Positions 1 to 15,500 of a stretch of 64,000 nucleotides of DNA are shown here, piece by piece. Origin of the DNA: Owenia fusiformis (lineage: Eukaryota > Annelida > Polychaeta > Sabellida > Oweniidae); assembly GCA_903813345.2 (NCBI GenBank), contig CAIIXF020000001.1, forward strand, positions 31,301,915-31,365,914, given 5' to 3'. Within the stretch, counting starts at the first letter, position 1, and each line of letters opens with the position of its first letter. The translations under genes were made by a program, and so were the position numbers. The notes under the pieces were generated by a model. It was not told where the DNA came from, ran no database searches, and saw only the letters and a program-made list of their open reading frames with translations.

Positions 1-468
1 GGCCGATGCAAGGCCTTTAGATTGCCATATAGCATGCCTAAGTTTCATAAATATTGGAAAAGTTGAGTTAGATGTAGGTAATAAACCATTAACTACAAAC
101 ATCATGATCTGATGTAACATATTAATTATTTACAACTACAATAGACTTCTGATTAGAAGGTCAAAAATGAGTAAGACTAGCAAATATAACATGGATATTG
201 ATTGGAAAATTGAACTATTTATAAATATAAATTGTGCATGCCAGAGCTGATGAAAGGTATTGACTTGCCAGCTAGGAATAAATTCTAAATGTGGCAAAGC
301 ACTTCAGAATAGAACATGCAATTTCCCACCCACAATTTTATGAGTATATTTTTTTATTTATTCATTTTTAAGTTGCTTTTACAGAAATAACTTTGCAAGT
401 TGATTTAAGGCTCTCAAAAGAAAATAGAATGACCAACTAGAGTGTTTAAAACAATACACTGTACTTAC
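1..468 (-). other. PTBP intron, no exon seen
   Basis: This stretch follows the donor of the RRM4 exon. I find no exon for the expected C-terminal PTBP segment (the rest of RRM4, about 40 residues in vertebrates), so the last coding exon(s) must lie left of the window. The sequence is plain AT-rich intron with no repeat that I recognise. Confidence 0.7.
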
Positions 469-546
469 TGGAAAAATTTAAAGGCGGTGACTTGTGCCCC
501 TGCATTTTCAAAAGCTTCCTTGATTTCTTCCTCAGATACTGTGGGT
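469..546 (-). CDS. PTBP1: PTBP exon: RRM4 first half
   Basis: It encodes [12 protein letters not shown]...AFKFF plus the first two bases of the next codon. It follows a CTATAG acceptor and ends at a CA|GTAAGT donor. The peptide corresponds to helix 1 and strand 2 of RRM4 (vertebrate PSVSEEDLK...GFKFFQ). This is the last PTBP exon visible; the phase-2 end demands at least one more exon outside the window. Confidence 0.93.
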
Positions 547-3500
547 CTATAAACAAAGGAAATATGTTCTGATTAAATATTTAAACAAGTCTACTTTCAG
601 CTTGAAATGTGGTGGTCATTGGCTATGTCTATGTTAAGGCAACTATTATTGCATCATCAATGTGCTTTACAAATTTAAAAGTAGTAAAAACATGTATCAG
701 TGAGATACTATAACAGGTCTACTTACGGAATGTTGGATAGATGTAGGGTACTGGAGGGTGGGAATATGTTGTGATGATTCTTGGAATTGGGTTTTTTAAA
801 TCTGTGTAGTGGAGAATTCACATAGTCTTTGGTCAATCCTGCATCCTGAAATACAACATATCCAGATCTAATATGCATGAAGTCGTAGGGCTACTTCATA
901 GTGGTACTTCCCCCACACATATAACCCCAAAGAAAGATGAAAACTAGACATTTCATGCCAAACAGAGGCACTCAGTATCTATATAAATATTATATTTGGA
1001 GGTAATGTAACAATTTATAATCAAACATAATCACTCGAGCTATTATATACTCAATACTTGTCATTTATGATGGGTAGATCTCGCAAGGCCACCTTAAGTT
1101 TGACTACATTTTGCGCTGTGCACATTTTCCAATGAGTTTACTTACAGGCTGTCCCTCCTTAGGCATAGAGACTACTGCATGTTTAGATGGTGCCACCTTG
1201 ATCTGTTTGCCCCACACTTTTACCTTGTCTAAATGTGTCATTGCTGGAGATAAGAAACATCATAACGAATAAATAATAAATGCTTATGTGTTAGAATGAA
1301 CAAAACAAAATGAAGATTCACCCACCTCTCATTTTTGTCAATTATATGAAAAGAAAATTAGATAAAAATACAAATTAATTAATGAACAAAGACACTCAAA
1401 ATGATGTTTTCTATAGCTATATAAGCAATCTACTGCAAGATAAACTGGAAAATAAAGAATAAAATATATCAGATGTTACCTTGCTGAGCCTGGTTGGGAT
1501 CAGCGAACTGCACCAGCGCATTGTCCTTCTTATTGAACATTATCTTCACCCTATGTACATCCCCGTATACACCTACACACAAATCAAACATGTTACTCCT
1601 AGCAACAAATACACTAGTCACTATAGCAACCAATGGGCAGCCATAGCAACCATTTATTAACATACCAATTGACAACACAGAGAGTTTGATTTAGTGACGC
1701 TACATAAAGATCAGATCAGATATAATAAAATAAAAAATGAGAATACTGTAAATTGTTGTTTTAGTATGAAAGGAACTGAGGCGAGATGAGATGATGAAAC
1801 GACATGCCTTCTACTGTTATATCAAGGTAGTTTAGTGGTCAGAACTAACAAGACCACATATCTCCATTGGGAATTACAAAGAGTGCATGAATAGCGGCTA
1901 TATCACACTACGGCTTATTAATATATACATTATTTATGTACAAACACATGTATGCCTGAATCTGCGGCTACATTAGACAAGAAAATAAATAGTGCTTACA
2001 AACGTACCAAAAAGGGTAAAGAGAGCATCGGGCGTGACCTTCTATAGTTGTAGAGCCAGAGTATGGATAGCATAGTGGAGAAAGTGTCCAGAGAGAGTCC
2101 ACATGTAGGTAGATGACACCCAGCGAGGGACGGGAACAAAAGAAAAAGGGAATAAATCATTGTAGTCAAATCACAATGTGAAAAAATTATATGCGACTGC
2201 ATGATTATTACAGGGTTGATTTGTGTTGGTTGTTGGTTGGTACATGTATGGCTTTAATTAAGTTGTAAACAGCGGAACAGCATTTCTTTGATTAGTTGCT
2301 GTAAATGCTTTATCAACTGACTGCCCAATACAGAGTAATTCTACTGCATTGACCGATCTATGGCATGCAGTCAGATATATAGAGCATGGGCATGCAGATG
2401 AGACTTATTAAGATCATTTTGTTGTCTTATAATATACATTAAAACATGAAGCTGCCAATTCTGCAAATTGGTTTTAAAGCTGCAAGCAAGCCAATTTTCT
2501 CAAAATGTAAGCTATTTTCCCCCTACCTCCCCATCATTCACAATTTCTACAAATATATTTCTTGTGCTTTCAGATTCTATATTCCCAGTGAAAGTATAAG
2601 GTAGGGAAGAATTTAAATCATTCTTGTTTATTCATGTTGTTTATTTTGCACCATTTGCAAGTATTTACACATCCATGTACTTCTTGAGGAATCTCAGATC
2701 TCTAAAATGCCCCTAATCCCAATGAATGCTTTTATCTCCAAGTACAGCATCTAACAATGGTCTAATTCAGCGATCAAATGACAAAATGAATGATATTCTG
2801 CAATGATATTGTTCAGCTTGTTTGTTTAAACCATTTTAGAGAGCAATCAAAAACAAGTTTACAGCTTTGTAACTATTTCTTTATGGGGAAATAATCGTTT
2901 AAATATTGAATTCTACAAGGCAATGGACAGTTTTCATGCTCAAAAAAATTGTAACATCAAAATAAGCCTAAAGGATCCAGCTACACTCTGTTAAGCATGA
3001 TAAAAGGCAAGAAGTTTAGTTAGAAATAAAAGAGTTATCTCATGAATGGGACCCTTACATAGCTCCTAAAAGGTAGAAGACACTAAATGGTGTAACACTA
3101 TAAGGTGAATTTTGTCCACATAGAGCATGTGCACAATACTAAAGACATGTAAAATTGAACTGTCAAAAGAACTGAAATATACTTACCAGCTCGCCTCTAC
3201 CGGAAGTTATGATACGTTATGGTGTAACTATGGTAATTAATTTTAAAATATTGAAAAAATCACAAAATACAAGTTCTGAGGTATATATCATTCTTAAGAG
3301 AATTAGCCCATACTATGACTATATATTCGCACCCCCATATACAGATATATATATAAACTTCATATTCACAATAAATTGAGCTTCTTTCAAATTTCCATTT
3401 TTTGAGATAAGTGCCATTTTCTTACAATTCAAGCCATAAAAATAGTTGGAAAGTGCTTCCCAGTTGAGGTTAATGGCTTTTATTTACTTCGGTCCAAAGC

Positions 3501-6500
3501 CTTCTCTATATTCCGGCTTTGAGGAGGAAGATTGAGCTGCCTTAGTATTATAAATATTGTAAATCATTGTGTCACACGCACAGTAAATATGGCATAATAA
3601 TATGAAATATACCTTTATGTATAGATTTGAAGAACATCAGCTCACATCCCCGTCTGAATCTATTGTTATATTTGATTTCTTTAAGCGAGAATAATTTCAA
3701 ATGTTATTCACGTCCAGAACCGGAAGCCATTTTTAGCTACAGCGAGAAAATTTCACCATGTGTCAAACTCCGAAATGAAATTTTGAAATATCTAAATCCA
3801 GACAAGCAACACTTCATCCTAAATATGATTAATATTCTTAAAAATATTTATAAAATTTATTAAAAATGAGTTCTAGGTGCGTGTAGGTGCGTGTAGCACA
3901 GTACATACGAAATCAATGAAGTTTCGTCTAGCTGTAAGCTAGAGACTCGAGTAAGCTTTTATACTTACATTAATGTATGGAGCACTTAAAATGTACTTAG
4001 AATCGTATAAATAGCTCTATTCTGTGAGATTTATTTTTGTTTTTATTTTTACATTTTTCTCACCTCATAATTGAAGAGCTCCGCTGTTGATTTACATTCA
4101 GTTACACGTATTTCCTTGAAAATTCGCCATGATTGGAACAAATGATGGTTGGTTTATGTTTTATTCATTTAGTTTGTATTTGAATCTAGCTACTTAAACA
4201 CAAAACATGTCTTCGTGTTATGCTAAAGAGCAAAGATCGCGAATTCTAGGTGAAGCCAATTATTTTGCACAAGTCATATCCTGATTGCATCATAGTTACT
4301 TTGTACTAGTCACATCCTGATTGCATCAGCCAATTCACGTGATTTACAGGTTACACATGGTTCAAGGAGGATTGGCTCCCAGAGTGCAACATCGATATTC
4401 TGTCCCATATACAAGGGGCGATCCATATATTCTGATAAAAATGCTCTCATTTTGTGATTCTTTCACATATCCCTCTCATTTTTTCAGAAAATGTGGATTA
4501 TGTAATTACACATACAATGCTAAAATATTATAGCTATATCTTAAATTATCAATGAGATAAGGCTGCCATGGTAACCTGTATTAAGGGTAGGCAGGTCAAT
4601 TTAATTATTATAACATATAAATATCAAAATAACTTGTTATTTTAATTATTTTAAAGCATGTGGAAATCATGCATTTTTTCTAAAAAAGTTTGGTATTGTT
4701 ACTCGTTGTTTGTTGCTAAACAAATGTTTATATGTGCTCACTATAACATCACAACAAATCACAATAGCATTGTAGGACAGAATGGGCCAATTGACATTAC
4801 ATGTTATGAGACACACCAAAAATCAAATTGTCAGATTAGGTTAATGTGGCTGATGCAGAGTGTCACATTAACTGATATATTAGGGAATACCATTAGATTT
4901 TCCATTATTCTTTCAAGAATAAGTAAGAGGACACTGTCAGAGACATACATGGACTCATAAAGTGCATGGGCAAGGTGTTATATCTGCATAAAGAATATAT
5001 AGGTAGTATTGTAAAGAGGAAAGCATGGTCACTGTTGAAGATCATCCGCAATCTGATTGCAAGAAGAGCTTGCGGACAGAGAATAACACTACGATAAATT
5101 GAGATGTTACTTATGAAAAGATAGCTATCCCACTGGATAAATTATCAAACAAGGGCAACAGGGGTATGGAACAGATAAATGAATAGTTGGCAATGACTGG
5201 AAGATACGTTTGATCTGCTTAAAATAGGTACCGAGGAATGATTAAATTAACATATTTATCTATTTTAGACGTTATAATTTAACTGACCTGCCTACCCTAA
5301 ATACAGGTTACCATGGCAACCTTATTTCAAAATTAATTTAAGATACAGCTAAAATATTTTAGCATCGTATGTGTAATTACATAATCTACATGTTCTGAAA
5401 AAATGAAAGGGATATGTGAAAAAATCACAAAATGAGAGCATTTTTATCAGAATATATGGATCGCCCCTTGTATAGGCATGTCGTGCTACAAAATTTGAAT
5501 TCCAACAGCCGCCATTTTGTTCACTTCAACATTTGAATCGTGAATTTTGGTCTTATTTCCTAACGAAAAATTCCAAAACTCACAGGAAATGATCGAGATA
5601 TTGGTTCCAATCTTTTGAACTGTTTATTTTGAATTTATAATCGGTTATAATTTCAGAAAATAACGACATCTCGGCGTTTTCATTGTTGGAAAATATCGAC
5701 TTCGATTCTGGGAGCCAATCCTCCTTGACATGGTTTCAATATACATGTTATACTACTTCCGGGTAGGGTAGTGTTTTTTATACTTTAAAAACGAAGCCAT
5801 TTCGATCAGTTTTTATAATCTTTGGTAGAACTGAGAGGTATTACAATACATATTTAAATTAATACACATGAGTGTATTTGATGAACTCTCAAAAAATAAA
5901 ACCCACAATAATATCTTTTTTATTCACAATTTCATGTCATTGTTTCTAACAAGTCGCCTCTTTCTCTCTTTTCTTTATTTTTGTCAACAGTCAAAATCGG
6001 AATTTAAAACTTGGTTTCTTTACAAGCTCTGCTTCTGTAAATACTAAATAACATGAAAAATGTTAAACCTTACATCCTACACTTATTTGATATGAAATAG
6101 GCGATCATTGATATCATTTTGTGCTGTTAAGTGTGGATCTTTTAATTTTTTAGTCAAACTTGATCGTTGATCTCTGTCGATGTGACGTCACGCATTAAGT
6201 ATGCACGCATGGGCAGTACAATACATAAGGCAATATGGCGTCTTAGGCCTATACATGAGCCAGAATGGAGGTCTGCAAGTTGAAATGAATATGTTTGTTT
6301 ATGCATCAATCGATCACACATATAATCCAGACAATCTTTCAAATCATATACTTAACATTGTAATGGATTTATTTATTTTGTGAGCTAACGTTCCCTTTAA
6401 TTTTCATTGGTGAAGCAATGATTTTACCTAAAATGAGTCCCTGTCTTTGCATAGTGATATTTAAAAATCGAGAAGCAAAACCTATGTTGAATATACTTGA

Positions 6501-9500
6501 TGAAGTTTATATAGCCTAGGGGAACTCAAAAATATTGTTATTATATCGGCAAATTCGCTCGAAAATGGTTGTACACCCTAGAAATTGAATGTTGTTCATT
6601 TTTTCAATATTTTAAAATTAATTACCGTAGTTACACCATAACGTATCATAACTTCCGGTAGAGGCGAGCTGGTGAGTAATTTCTATTATTTTGACAGTTC
6701 AATTTTACATGTCTTTAGTATTGTGCACATGCTCTATGTGGACAAAATTCAGCTTATAGTGTTACACCATTTAGTGTATTCTACCTTTTAGGAGCCATGT
6801 AAGGGTCCCATTCATTAGATAACTCTTTTATTTCTAACTAAACTTCTTGCCTTTTATCATGCTTAACAGAGTTTAGTAATGTTAACTTAACTATACATAT
6901 GCATGTAAAGTAAACAGGTGACAGCTTATCTAAGGAGACCAGGAATATAGTCATTGTAAGAAAAGTGCCCACATTGAAAAGAAGGCATTGTGGACTTCGA
7001 AAAATTCATAACTTAGGCATCCCAAGTCTTTATCAAAATAAATAACTTTCTATGGGATTCTGAAATATGAAGTTTTCTAAAGTCCACCTCCGTAGTTTAA
7101 CAGATAGCTTGTCTGGGATTAAAAGTGAGATGGTAGCATGGTTGGAGCGTGATCCCTGCCCAATGCCCTGTTTAGAATGGAAATATACAAATATATCAAC
7201 AAAAAATTTGCAAATGCAAAATTGAATATTCAAATCAATGCATGAGCGAGAGTGAATATTTACACTGCATTGCAGTAGCTGCTGAACAAACTAAATATAT
7301 ACAGTTATGAATCGGCTACAACAATATTTGAAAACTTGTAATATAAATGCAGAAATATGGAAGAAAACCACAGGAACAGCACATTCTCAGTTTTATGGTT
7401 CTAAAAGGTTGGAGAAATCAAGATTTTTCAAATGCAGAGAAACTTAAGCCCAGTATACACAATGAAATGCATTTTATGATCATTTCAATATTTTGCTTAT
7501 TTCAATTTCAATCATTTGAAATGGTTTGATCATTTCCAATTTTATTTGCTTCACATGAGAGAAGAAAACCCTAGAATAGCTGCTTTTAGGCATTTTCCCA
7601 TTTGAAGACCCAGATGTGTTAAATGGTTGAAATGAAAGTAGGACAGTTCCTTGTTTCAAACATTTTGTTGAGTGTTCTGCCTGAGGTAAAAAGATCACTG
7701 TTTATTTTTTGTACTGTTCCACTGTTTCAAGCAATCCACTTGCATTTCAAGCATTTTGCCTGCCAGTGTATACAGGGCTTTAGGCCCTCAAGCTTAGGGA
7801 GTTTCCATGCTCCCTTCAACATGATTCCCCTTTACTGTGATATTGGTTGGCTATGTGCTAGTGAGGGGTCTGTTGAAGAATACAGAAGGATAGCCAGCTA
7901 GCCTGTCATAAGAGGGTCTATCAGGGCATAAAACAGTATCTTCACAGACCCCCTCCTACATTGAGGGTATACTGGATGACAGGGAGTGTTAGAAACATGT
8001 ATTTATATACTGCACCTGTTCGTTCAGGTTTGATACAAGGAGCACAGTTCCGGCACCCATCCCCACCTGTCCTGGCATTCGAAGTCCCATGGTGGCTGCT
8101 GCATGAGGCATCCCTGGGTAGCCCATAGGTAAGGCCGCTATAACAAAACACAAGGGCAATGTTAGTACACATGCATATACATATATTCAGTAGTCCCTTC
8201 ACTTCCTTTCCAGGGCTCATCAGCTGGATTACTGGACCTCACTCACTTGTGTTATATTAATTACTTATTTATTAAAAGCATAATTGATTCCTTATGAAAA
8301 TTAATATATTAAAACGTAAAGTTAAGCTGCTTAAATATATGGTTGGACTTGCTGCGTTAAGTAATATAAAAGCGCAGGACAACATAATTTACTGGTCTAG
8401 GGGTAACTTAGTGAACAATTGTTAGTGATCAGCGGCCATTGTGAAGCTAAGCCATACACAGACATGCTATCACCCCTAGCACTACATCTTTAATGGAGCA
8501 GCCCACATTGAGGGACTAAAGTGATTCATTCACTCTGAGCTAGTAATGAGGGGTGATAGGATGAATCACGTGTAGGTGGGATGACTACACAATAACATGC
8601 TGACAGCTATACATGGCGCAGAAACAAAACTTCCTATAAACCAACCACTAAAACAGCCCATAAATCCACTATACCCCCTCTATCTAAGCCCCTGCTCCCA
8701 TGTATAGCTATCAGTGGTGGTGGTGAGCCATGCGTACCTTGCATACCAGGAAGACCCTGCATTTGAGTGGGGCTGGGGATCATCCCCTGTAAGCCCTGCA
8801 TGCCTGCCATTCCTGCTGGCATACCTGGGACAAACCCATGAATACCCATTCCCTGGGATGTCGGTGGAGCTACAAAATAAACACAGAACTGCCCTTAACC
8901 AACTCTCCTCTAGGACATACATCACTAGGCACTGTATCCATCCCATTATTCAAAGTCTAATCAGTGAATCTGATTGGTTATTAGCAAAACCACATCAAGA
9001 CTGAACCTGTGAATTATGGGACAGGATCTAGTCTACTACTTCGGTACCCTATTAGTTAAACCCCTGGGTCATCTTTGGGATAAGACTTAAGCCTTGATGG
9101 GTTTGTGGATGGGACTGAATTCCACATGGTACCAACAGGTGAATAATTAGGACGGATTGCTTGTCCATGTACTACAGGTAGTCATGTGACAATTAATATG
9201 AGATCTTGGCATTTGTACTTATTGTTTGTGGTCTTTTAATAATAACCAGCACCAGCTACCAAGAGTTATGTATTATCATGATATAGTACCTAGTTACTCA
9301 GTAATGCATTTAATACAGAACTATTTCTCTGTCTTAAATTAGTCAGTTGTTGAACAGATCATCAGTAAAACCAACTAAAAGCCAGCTTCATGCACTGAGA
9401 TCTAATGGCCTATTATATATTTCAATGCCATATTAAAATTCAGTGGATGTAACCCCAACTATATCATACACATCCCTTTGTGTGCAGGCAGAAGCAGCAT

Positions 9501-12500
9501 ACTCCTCAATGGGAATAATCATTCAACTTTAATGACTCTGAATGAGAGGTAATATTCAAGCATGCACACAAAGGGAAGTATATCTCTGTGCCACTTTCTA
9601 GTTCCAAGCTGTAGGTAGGAGGAGATTAGTTATTACGTGGTTTAATGGCATAAATATTCGATCCTTGTTTATCCTTGGCAGCTGGTTTAATGGAAATAAA
9701 AATTGCTAATGTTGAAAAGCCTTGGGTAGCCTACAAACTTAATAGGTTTCTATGGAAACATGACAACATCACAATAAACTACAGGATGGAGCGATGAAAT
9801 GAAATCATCAATTTCTACTTGATGGTTGGTAATACATAAAGCTCACAGTACAATAAAAGCACATTATACAACTTATTGCGATAAGATTAATCTAGAACTT
9901 TCAGCAATACTTACATAGATATACTGCCCTCATACAGGCAGGTAAAGAACTATTTGATTACAGTAGTCTGGTAGCATCTTATTACTATTGCATGCCTCGT
10001 AGAAGCAAGAGTTGACTTGGAACGTAATAGTAACATTATAGTAGCTTTTGATGAAGAGACAAGGGTTCAACCAGGCCATCAAAGTGAATCAATCATGATT
10101 TTACCTCCTTTATATGCTATTCAGTCAAAGTTTTTCCCTTAATACCTAGACACCAAGGTTGATTTATGGCTTTCTGCCTTGCGTCTCGGCCATTCCCCTC
10201 CCAGAGATGTGAAGCCTCCCAAGAAATAGTAATAAGTATGGAAGTTTTGACAGAAATTGATGAACCAAGATTAAGAGAGGTATAAGCATATTAAAAAGTT
10301 TGAATGCAAATTTGATTTGAAACTGTGTTTATTCTGGGTAGCTTTATCAGTACAAAATCTGGTCCATTAAGAGCTTCAGTAGGGTAAAGGTGGAATAGCA
10401 ACCCACATTCCTACTCCCAGTTCAAATTCACTGCATTTTTGTTTTTTAACTTGAGGATATATATGCTCAACTGTTTCTTTGTGACAAAAAATGATGTTTT
10501 TATAGATATCTTATGTTTTACATTGTCTTTCGAATGCAGATTGAAATGAAAAGGACCTTCTGATTAGCACAGAGTGTGCTGATACATTTGAAGATTAAAA
10601 ATCATTTAGGAATTCACAAGTGGCTGATTTCTGCATTCCGTTTAAGGCTTCATGATTCTGTGGGAGGGAAATGACGAGGCATAAAGATGAAAATCCAAAG
10701 AGAAAACAGCCTTGGCATAAGGTAAGTCCTACTGGGGTCACTTAAGCAATGGAGTAAGGGATCACTGAGCACCTGGGGAATATTTCCTTAATGCTTTGAT
10801 CAAGTAAGAAAGTAATCAGATTCAACCTTGAAGACCCTTTATACTGATTAGAGATTTACTCATGCCATATTTCTTCTCTGTCACATATTTAGGACATGTT
10901 GGATTCAAGATATGTATCACAATAGCTTATAATTAAAAGATGCTCTATTTGAGCATGTTCTAGTTGTTGGGGTCATTTCAACCCAACAAATACAAACACA
11001 ATTCAGTAAAACCTGTGAAGGTGGAACACCTCTGGTACCTCATTTGAAAGTGTTCCACTAACAGAGGTATTCCCATGAGCATCAAACATGTAACAGAGTA
11101 GTTCTGTGATAATAAGCATAATGTCAGAAATCATTTGTTTTAATACATTCCAAGTCAACTCTAACTTTTAAAGCACACCTTCAATGTAGACACTGGTGAT
11201 CCGCTCGATTACGCAGGTTACCGAAATGGTTCGTTTCGGTAACAAAATGTCAGAACGTCGAAGGTACGATTTTTCTTTTTTTATGGGTTAAAAGTTCAGA
11301 TCTTAAATGTTTTCGAAATACCATTTATGTAACTTAAGTGAGGAATTAAATCAACGATTCTGTTGTCTTCTTCTTCTGAACTATTTGTTTGCAAATATGT
11401 ATATTTTTCTAAACATATGCTACTGATACACATTTGTGATAAAAATGTCGTGGGAATTCTGCTTATCAGGTGTGAAATAAGGAAAAAGAAAAATCGTACC
11501 TTCGATGTTCTGACATTTTGTTTCCGAAACCAGCGTAATCGAGTGGATCACCAGTGGTAGATATGTACAGCCAATTCAAGCATTACACATTAACTCAGTC
11601 TCTCACACAGGCACAGGAACTTGACTCATGGGAAGATACTTTGAAGAGACTGACAATAATGAGTCAAGTTCTTGCTACTTGATGCCAGACTGATTCTAAG
11701 TGAATGGTGAGTGCATATGTGATGTAAGAGCATTATTAGTGAGTAGCTAAAAAGCTGTGTGTACCTGCGGTGAGTGGGCTGATTGCTGTTAATTGTCCCG
11801 TACTGAGCCCAGGCATACTAGTGGCGAATGGGGAGGCCAGAACGCCAGCCGCACCTTAACACGCAGAAATAATCAGCATGCGATTAATCCAAACACAAAT
11901 TGAGGCAAAATCAGGTGGTTCTATGGTAGATGTTGGGAGAGACAGAGCGGTAAAGAGGCATGTGCTGTATATGTATATACAGGGCATGCTTAGATAAAGC
12001 ATAAAGGTCAAGACAAGACCACAAATGTAGCACAAAATACAAATCATGTATCATATTGTTAAAACCAAATTTGATTCATGGGTATAACAAATAAAATATA
12101 TTATACTCAATATAATATAAAATATGGCCCAAACCACTGCTAACACACTTTCTATATTAGCATTTCAATATATCGCGCTACATCTATGAGGGTTCAGAGA
12201 CTATGAAGAATGAAGAACAAATGACAAGATAGATGGAGCATGTATAGTTCACAGGCAGACATAGAGGGCACCAACATCTACGTTTAGACATCACATGGTT
12301 CAGTGCTCTAAAACCTCAGCAGAGTGGATGTATCATCTTCAGGTAACTCAAAAAATGAGAAAAATCGGGATAATTGTATTTTCGAGAGATTCACTCTGCT
12401 GAAGATTTAGGTAATCTAAAAACCTCGCCACAAAATAAATAATAAAAAAATAATACAAAACAACCTCTATTATCTAAAAGTTGCGGTTAGATATATCAAA

Positions 12501-15500
12501 AGCAACTGGCAACATAACAAATAGTTTATATGATTAGTATCCAACATTAACATGAAAATCAACCTAACACTTCTCCTTTAGTTGCTATGGTTACGGACTA
12601 AAATGTGACAAGAAAGTTGAGAACCAGATTCAAAAGTAGAGTTTTCAGAACTTAAATGCTTTTAGAGCACTAATAAGATATTATTTCACAGCCTCTCAAC
12701 TTTCCATAAGTGAACAAGTGATATGTGGCTACACACGATGTAAGCTAAAACTAATAATACCAAGCCATGTTTCATAATTCTCACAACATGATAAACTAAC
12801 AAAACCTGTTTTATTCAACAAGACTATTTGAAAAAATCTATTAAGTCAACAAACACTGCATGCCATTAGTTTTCCTGGCAGAGTGTTAAATTGCTTTCCT
12901 AGAGACAGAACTAGGCTTGGTGTTATTAACACAATTATATGCATTAAACAACCCTATCCCCTATTAAAAATTAATGATAGGTCTATATAATACAAAAAGG
13001 TTTTAATGCAGACTGATTTGGCAAACGACAAAAATGTTTTCATCGATATCTGGATATATTTTTCATGAAATATTCATGTCAGTTGGTAGTTGTCATGGTA
13101 ACAAAAGTGGATAGTTGTTGTTATAGCAGAAGCTTTTGTTTTGTAATGACAATTATTCTATAGTTTATATGCATCTTTAGTAGCATTGCTCATACTACCC
13201 TACTGGTTGAATTGAAGCTTTTGTTTCTCTTGCAAATATTCAACTTTAAAATTAATTATCAGATATTCTAGTAAGTCAAATACATTGATCAGGCTATCAT
13301 TGTATTATATGTATGTACTGAATTTGCAATTTGCAACTTTTAAAATGATGAGGAAAAATGAATTAACTTTTTCTGAGATTTTCAGCATCCAGATAACTTT
13401 ATATTCAGTGTGAATAAAGTGCATCAGAATTCAAACAGCAAATAGATTTTGTGAATTAGTGAATAGATTGTGTCAATTAGCCATGTCTGACTTCACAGTA
13501 TGTTCCCAGATTATTACTGTTTGGCTTTCTCACATTGCTCAATGAGTCCCTAATAGAACCACACTAGAAATGAAATTGTGATGGAATCTAAATATTTGCA
13601 TATGAATAAAGCAAAGTTGGGTGTTTTGTTTTCAGCTTTTATTAATGGTTTACAACAACTGGAGCCTAGGAATCAAGTAAACCAACATGCATGAGGTGGA
13701 GTATAAATCAATCATTTCCTCTTTGCCAAGTATCGAGTCACATTAAAACCTTAGGCTAGAAATGAAATAAAAGCGCTATTAAATAATACAATCCACAGGT
13801 ATGAAAGGCTATTGCTCTGGGAAATAGGGAACCATTAGCATTATGACACACAAGGCGTCAATGTTTCTAGATAATATCTGTCGCAATAAGACATCCTGAA
13901 CATCCTAGTAATCTGTGGCATGATGGCTCCATATAATAAAGCCAACAAAGACATGGAATCAATTAAAGGTTAAGATCTTGTCTCAAGTTTTTAATTTCCT
14001 CCGCAGATATTTTCTGATTAAAAACTACAATTTTCTGCATCAGAAAAACGATGTAATCAGGAAAATAAATATCCAATCATAAAATGAAAATGATCATGCT
14101 ATTGGCTTATATTCCCAAAGCAAGCCTAGGATGGGCAGTGAAGGTATGTGCCTGTGAGCACTAGGGCATTCAGGGTAATATAGCAGGTGCTTCTGGGTAC
14201 TTACCTCCTCCTATACAAGCTGCTGTCTGTGCATCAAATTGCATTCCCTCTCCTGTGGGAAGGTTTGGATTAGTATAATCCCGACTTTTGTCATTATTAT
14301 ATTTAACATTGAGGCTTGGCAGCTTTGAGAAGTCTATCTTCAACTGACAGCAACCATTGTATATATTTTGGCCATTCAAAGACTGCAAAAATATACACAT
14401 ACGGAACATATAATATTTGTCAAGGCAACTTTTGCTCATACAAGATATAATTTTGCTGCAATATTCATTGCATGAGATGAAATAAGTTTCATTTTTCTCT
14501 GGTAGCTTGCATACCACAGATAATCATACTCTACATAAATCATTTACTTTTAGACCAGTTATTTTCAAAGTAATTTTAACGATAATGAAACTCTCCTGAT
14601 CTAACATGCTATGGGCAGCTTTAAGAACACAGATTTAATCCATGTATGTGTGTTTCAGGCATATTCCAATAATTAATTGCTTTTACCTAGTTACAACTTC
14701 AGGTATTCTGATATAGCAATGATCACGGGAATTCTTTTATCGAACAAAAACTGATTATTTCATGTTTGCGACAAATTATTTTGAATCAATCATAAACTGC
14801 AGTTCTTGAGTAATTACACATGAATCAAATAGCAGAAATTAATAAAATTAATGAAATAAAAGTATAATGTATGTAATAAATGCATATGAACAGAAAACAG
14901 ATGAGGTCATTTGAGTTTTTCTCATTGCTTGATGAAAAACTGATATGAGTCAACAGTACATTGTGAAATCAAATGCAAATAAATTGTTGACTGAATAAAG
15001 AAATAAATTTCTTGACACCTTACATCCCAGATGATTATACTGATCTTATGATAAAGCTGGTGCATGCATAAAACGTGACATTAGGCTTTATTTCTCATAT
15101 TTACCAACCTTTCTAGATAAATAATGTCAGGTTCCTCTAAGCTATTTAACATACAGTCATAGAGCGACAAGGCACATGTACACATATATCATTATGATAT
15201 AATTTCATGAGGTGTTCAAGAAAATATTGTTCCTATACCAATTAGAGAATATATAGACAGTCTCGTAACATAAAAACATAAATAAATTAGTCAATGCATA
15301 TTGTATGAACCTTAACATCAAAGATTAAACAATACCCAAAACAAATAACTTTCATTAAATTCCATTCCTCCTGATATTATTCCTTTAACAACATTTACCA
15401 TCCATGTAACAAAAAGGAACTCCACTTTATTGTGATTTATATTAATAACTTTTTCCAGTTCTGTATAATGTCTACAATAGGAGACTTTGGTAAACATAGC

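Larger units (their letters stand above)
2042..8015 (-). other. Long PTBP intron carrying a 3.9-kb palindrome
   Basis: This intron lies between the two halves of RRM3. Most of it is the nested inverted-repeat element at 2985-6872, listed separately, plus a probable short inverted-repeat element near 7.45-7.78 kb. I see no additional PTBP exon. Confidence 0.75.

Noticed and set aside
4658-4960. 100-codon frame inside the 3.9-kb palindrome
   Set aside because: No recognisable domain, low-complexity codon use like the surroundings, and no splice context.
14383-14517. Extension of the RRM2 exon frame upstream to an ATG
   Set aside because: The region upstream of 14382 follows a good splice acceptor and its peptide does not match PTBP; it is intron.
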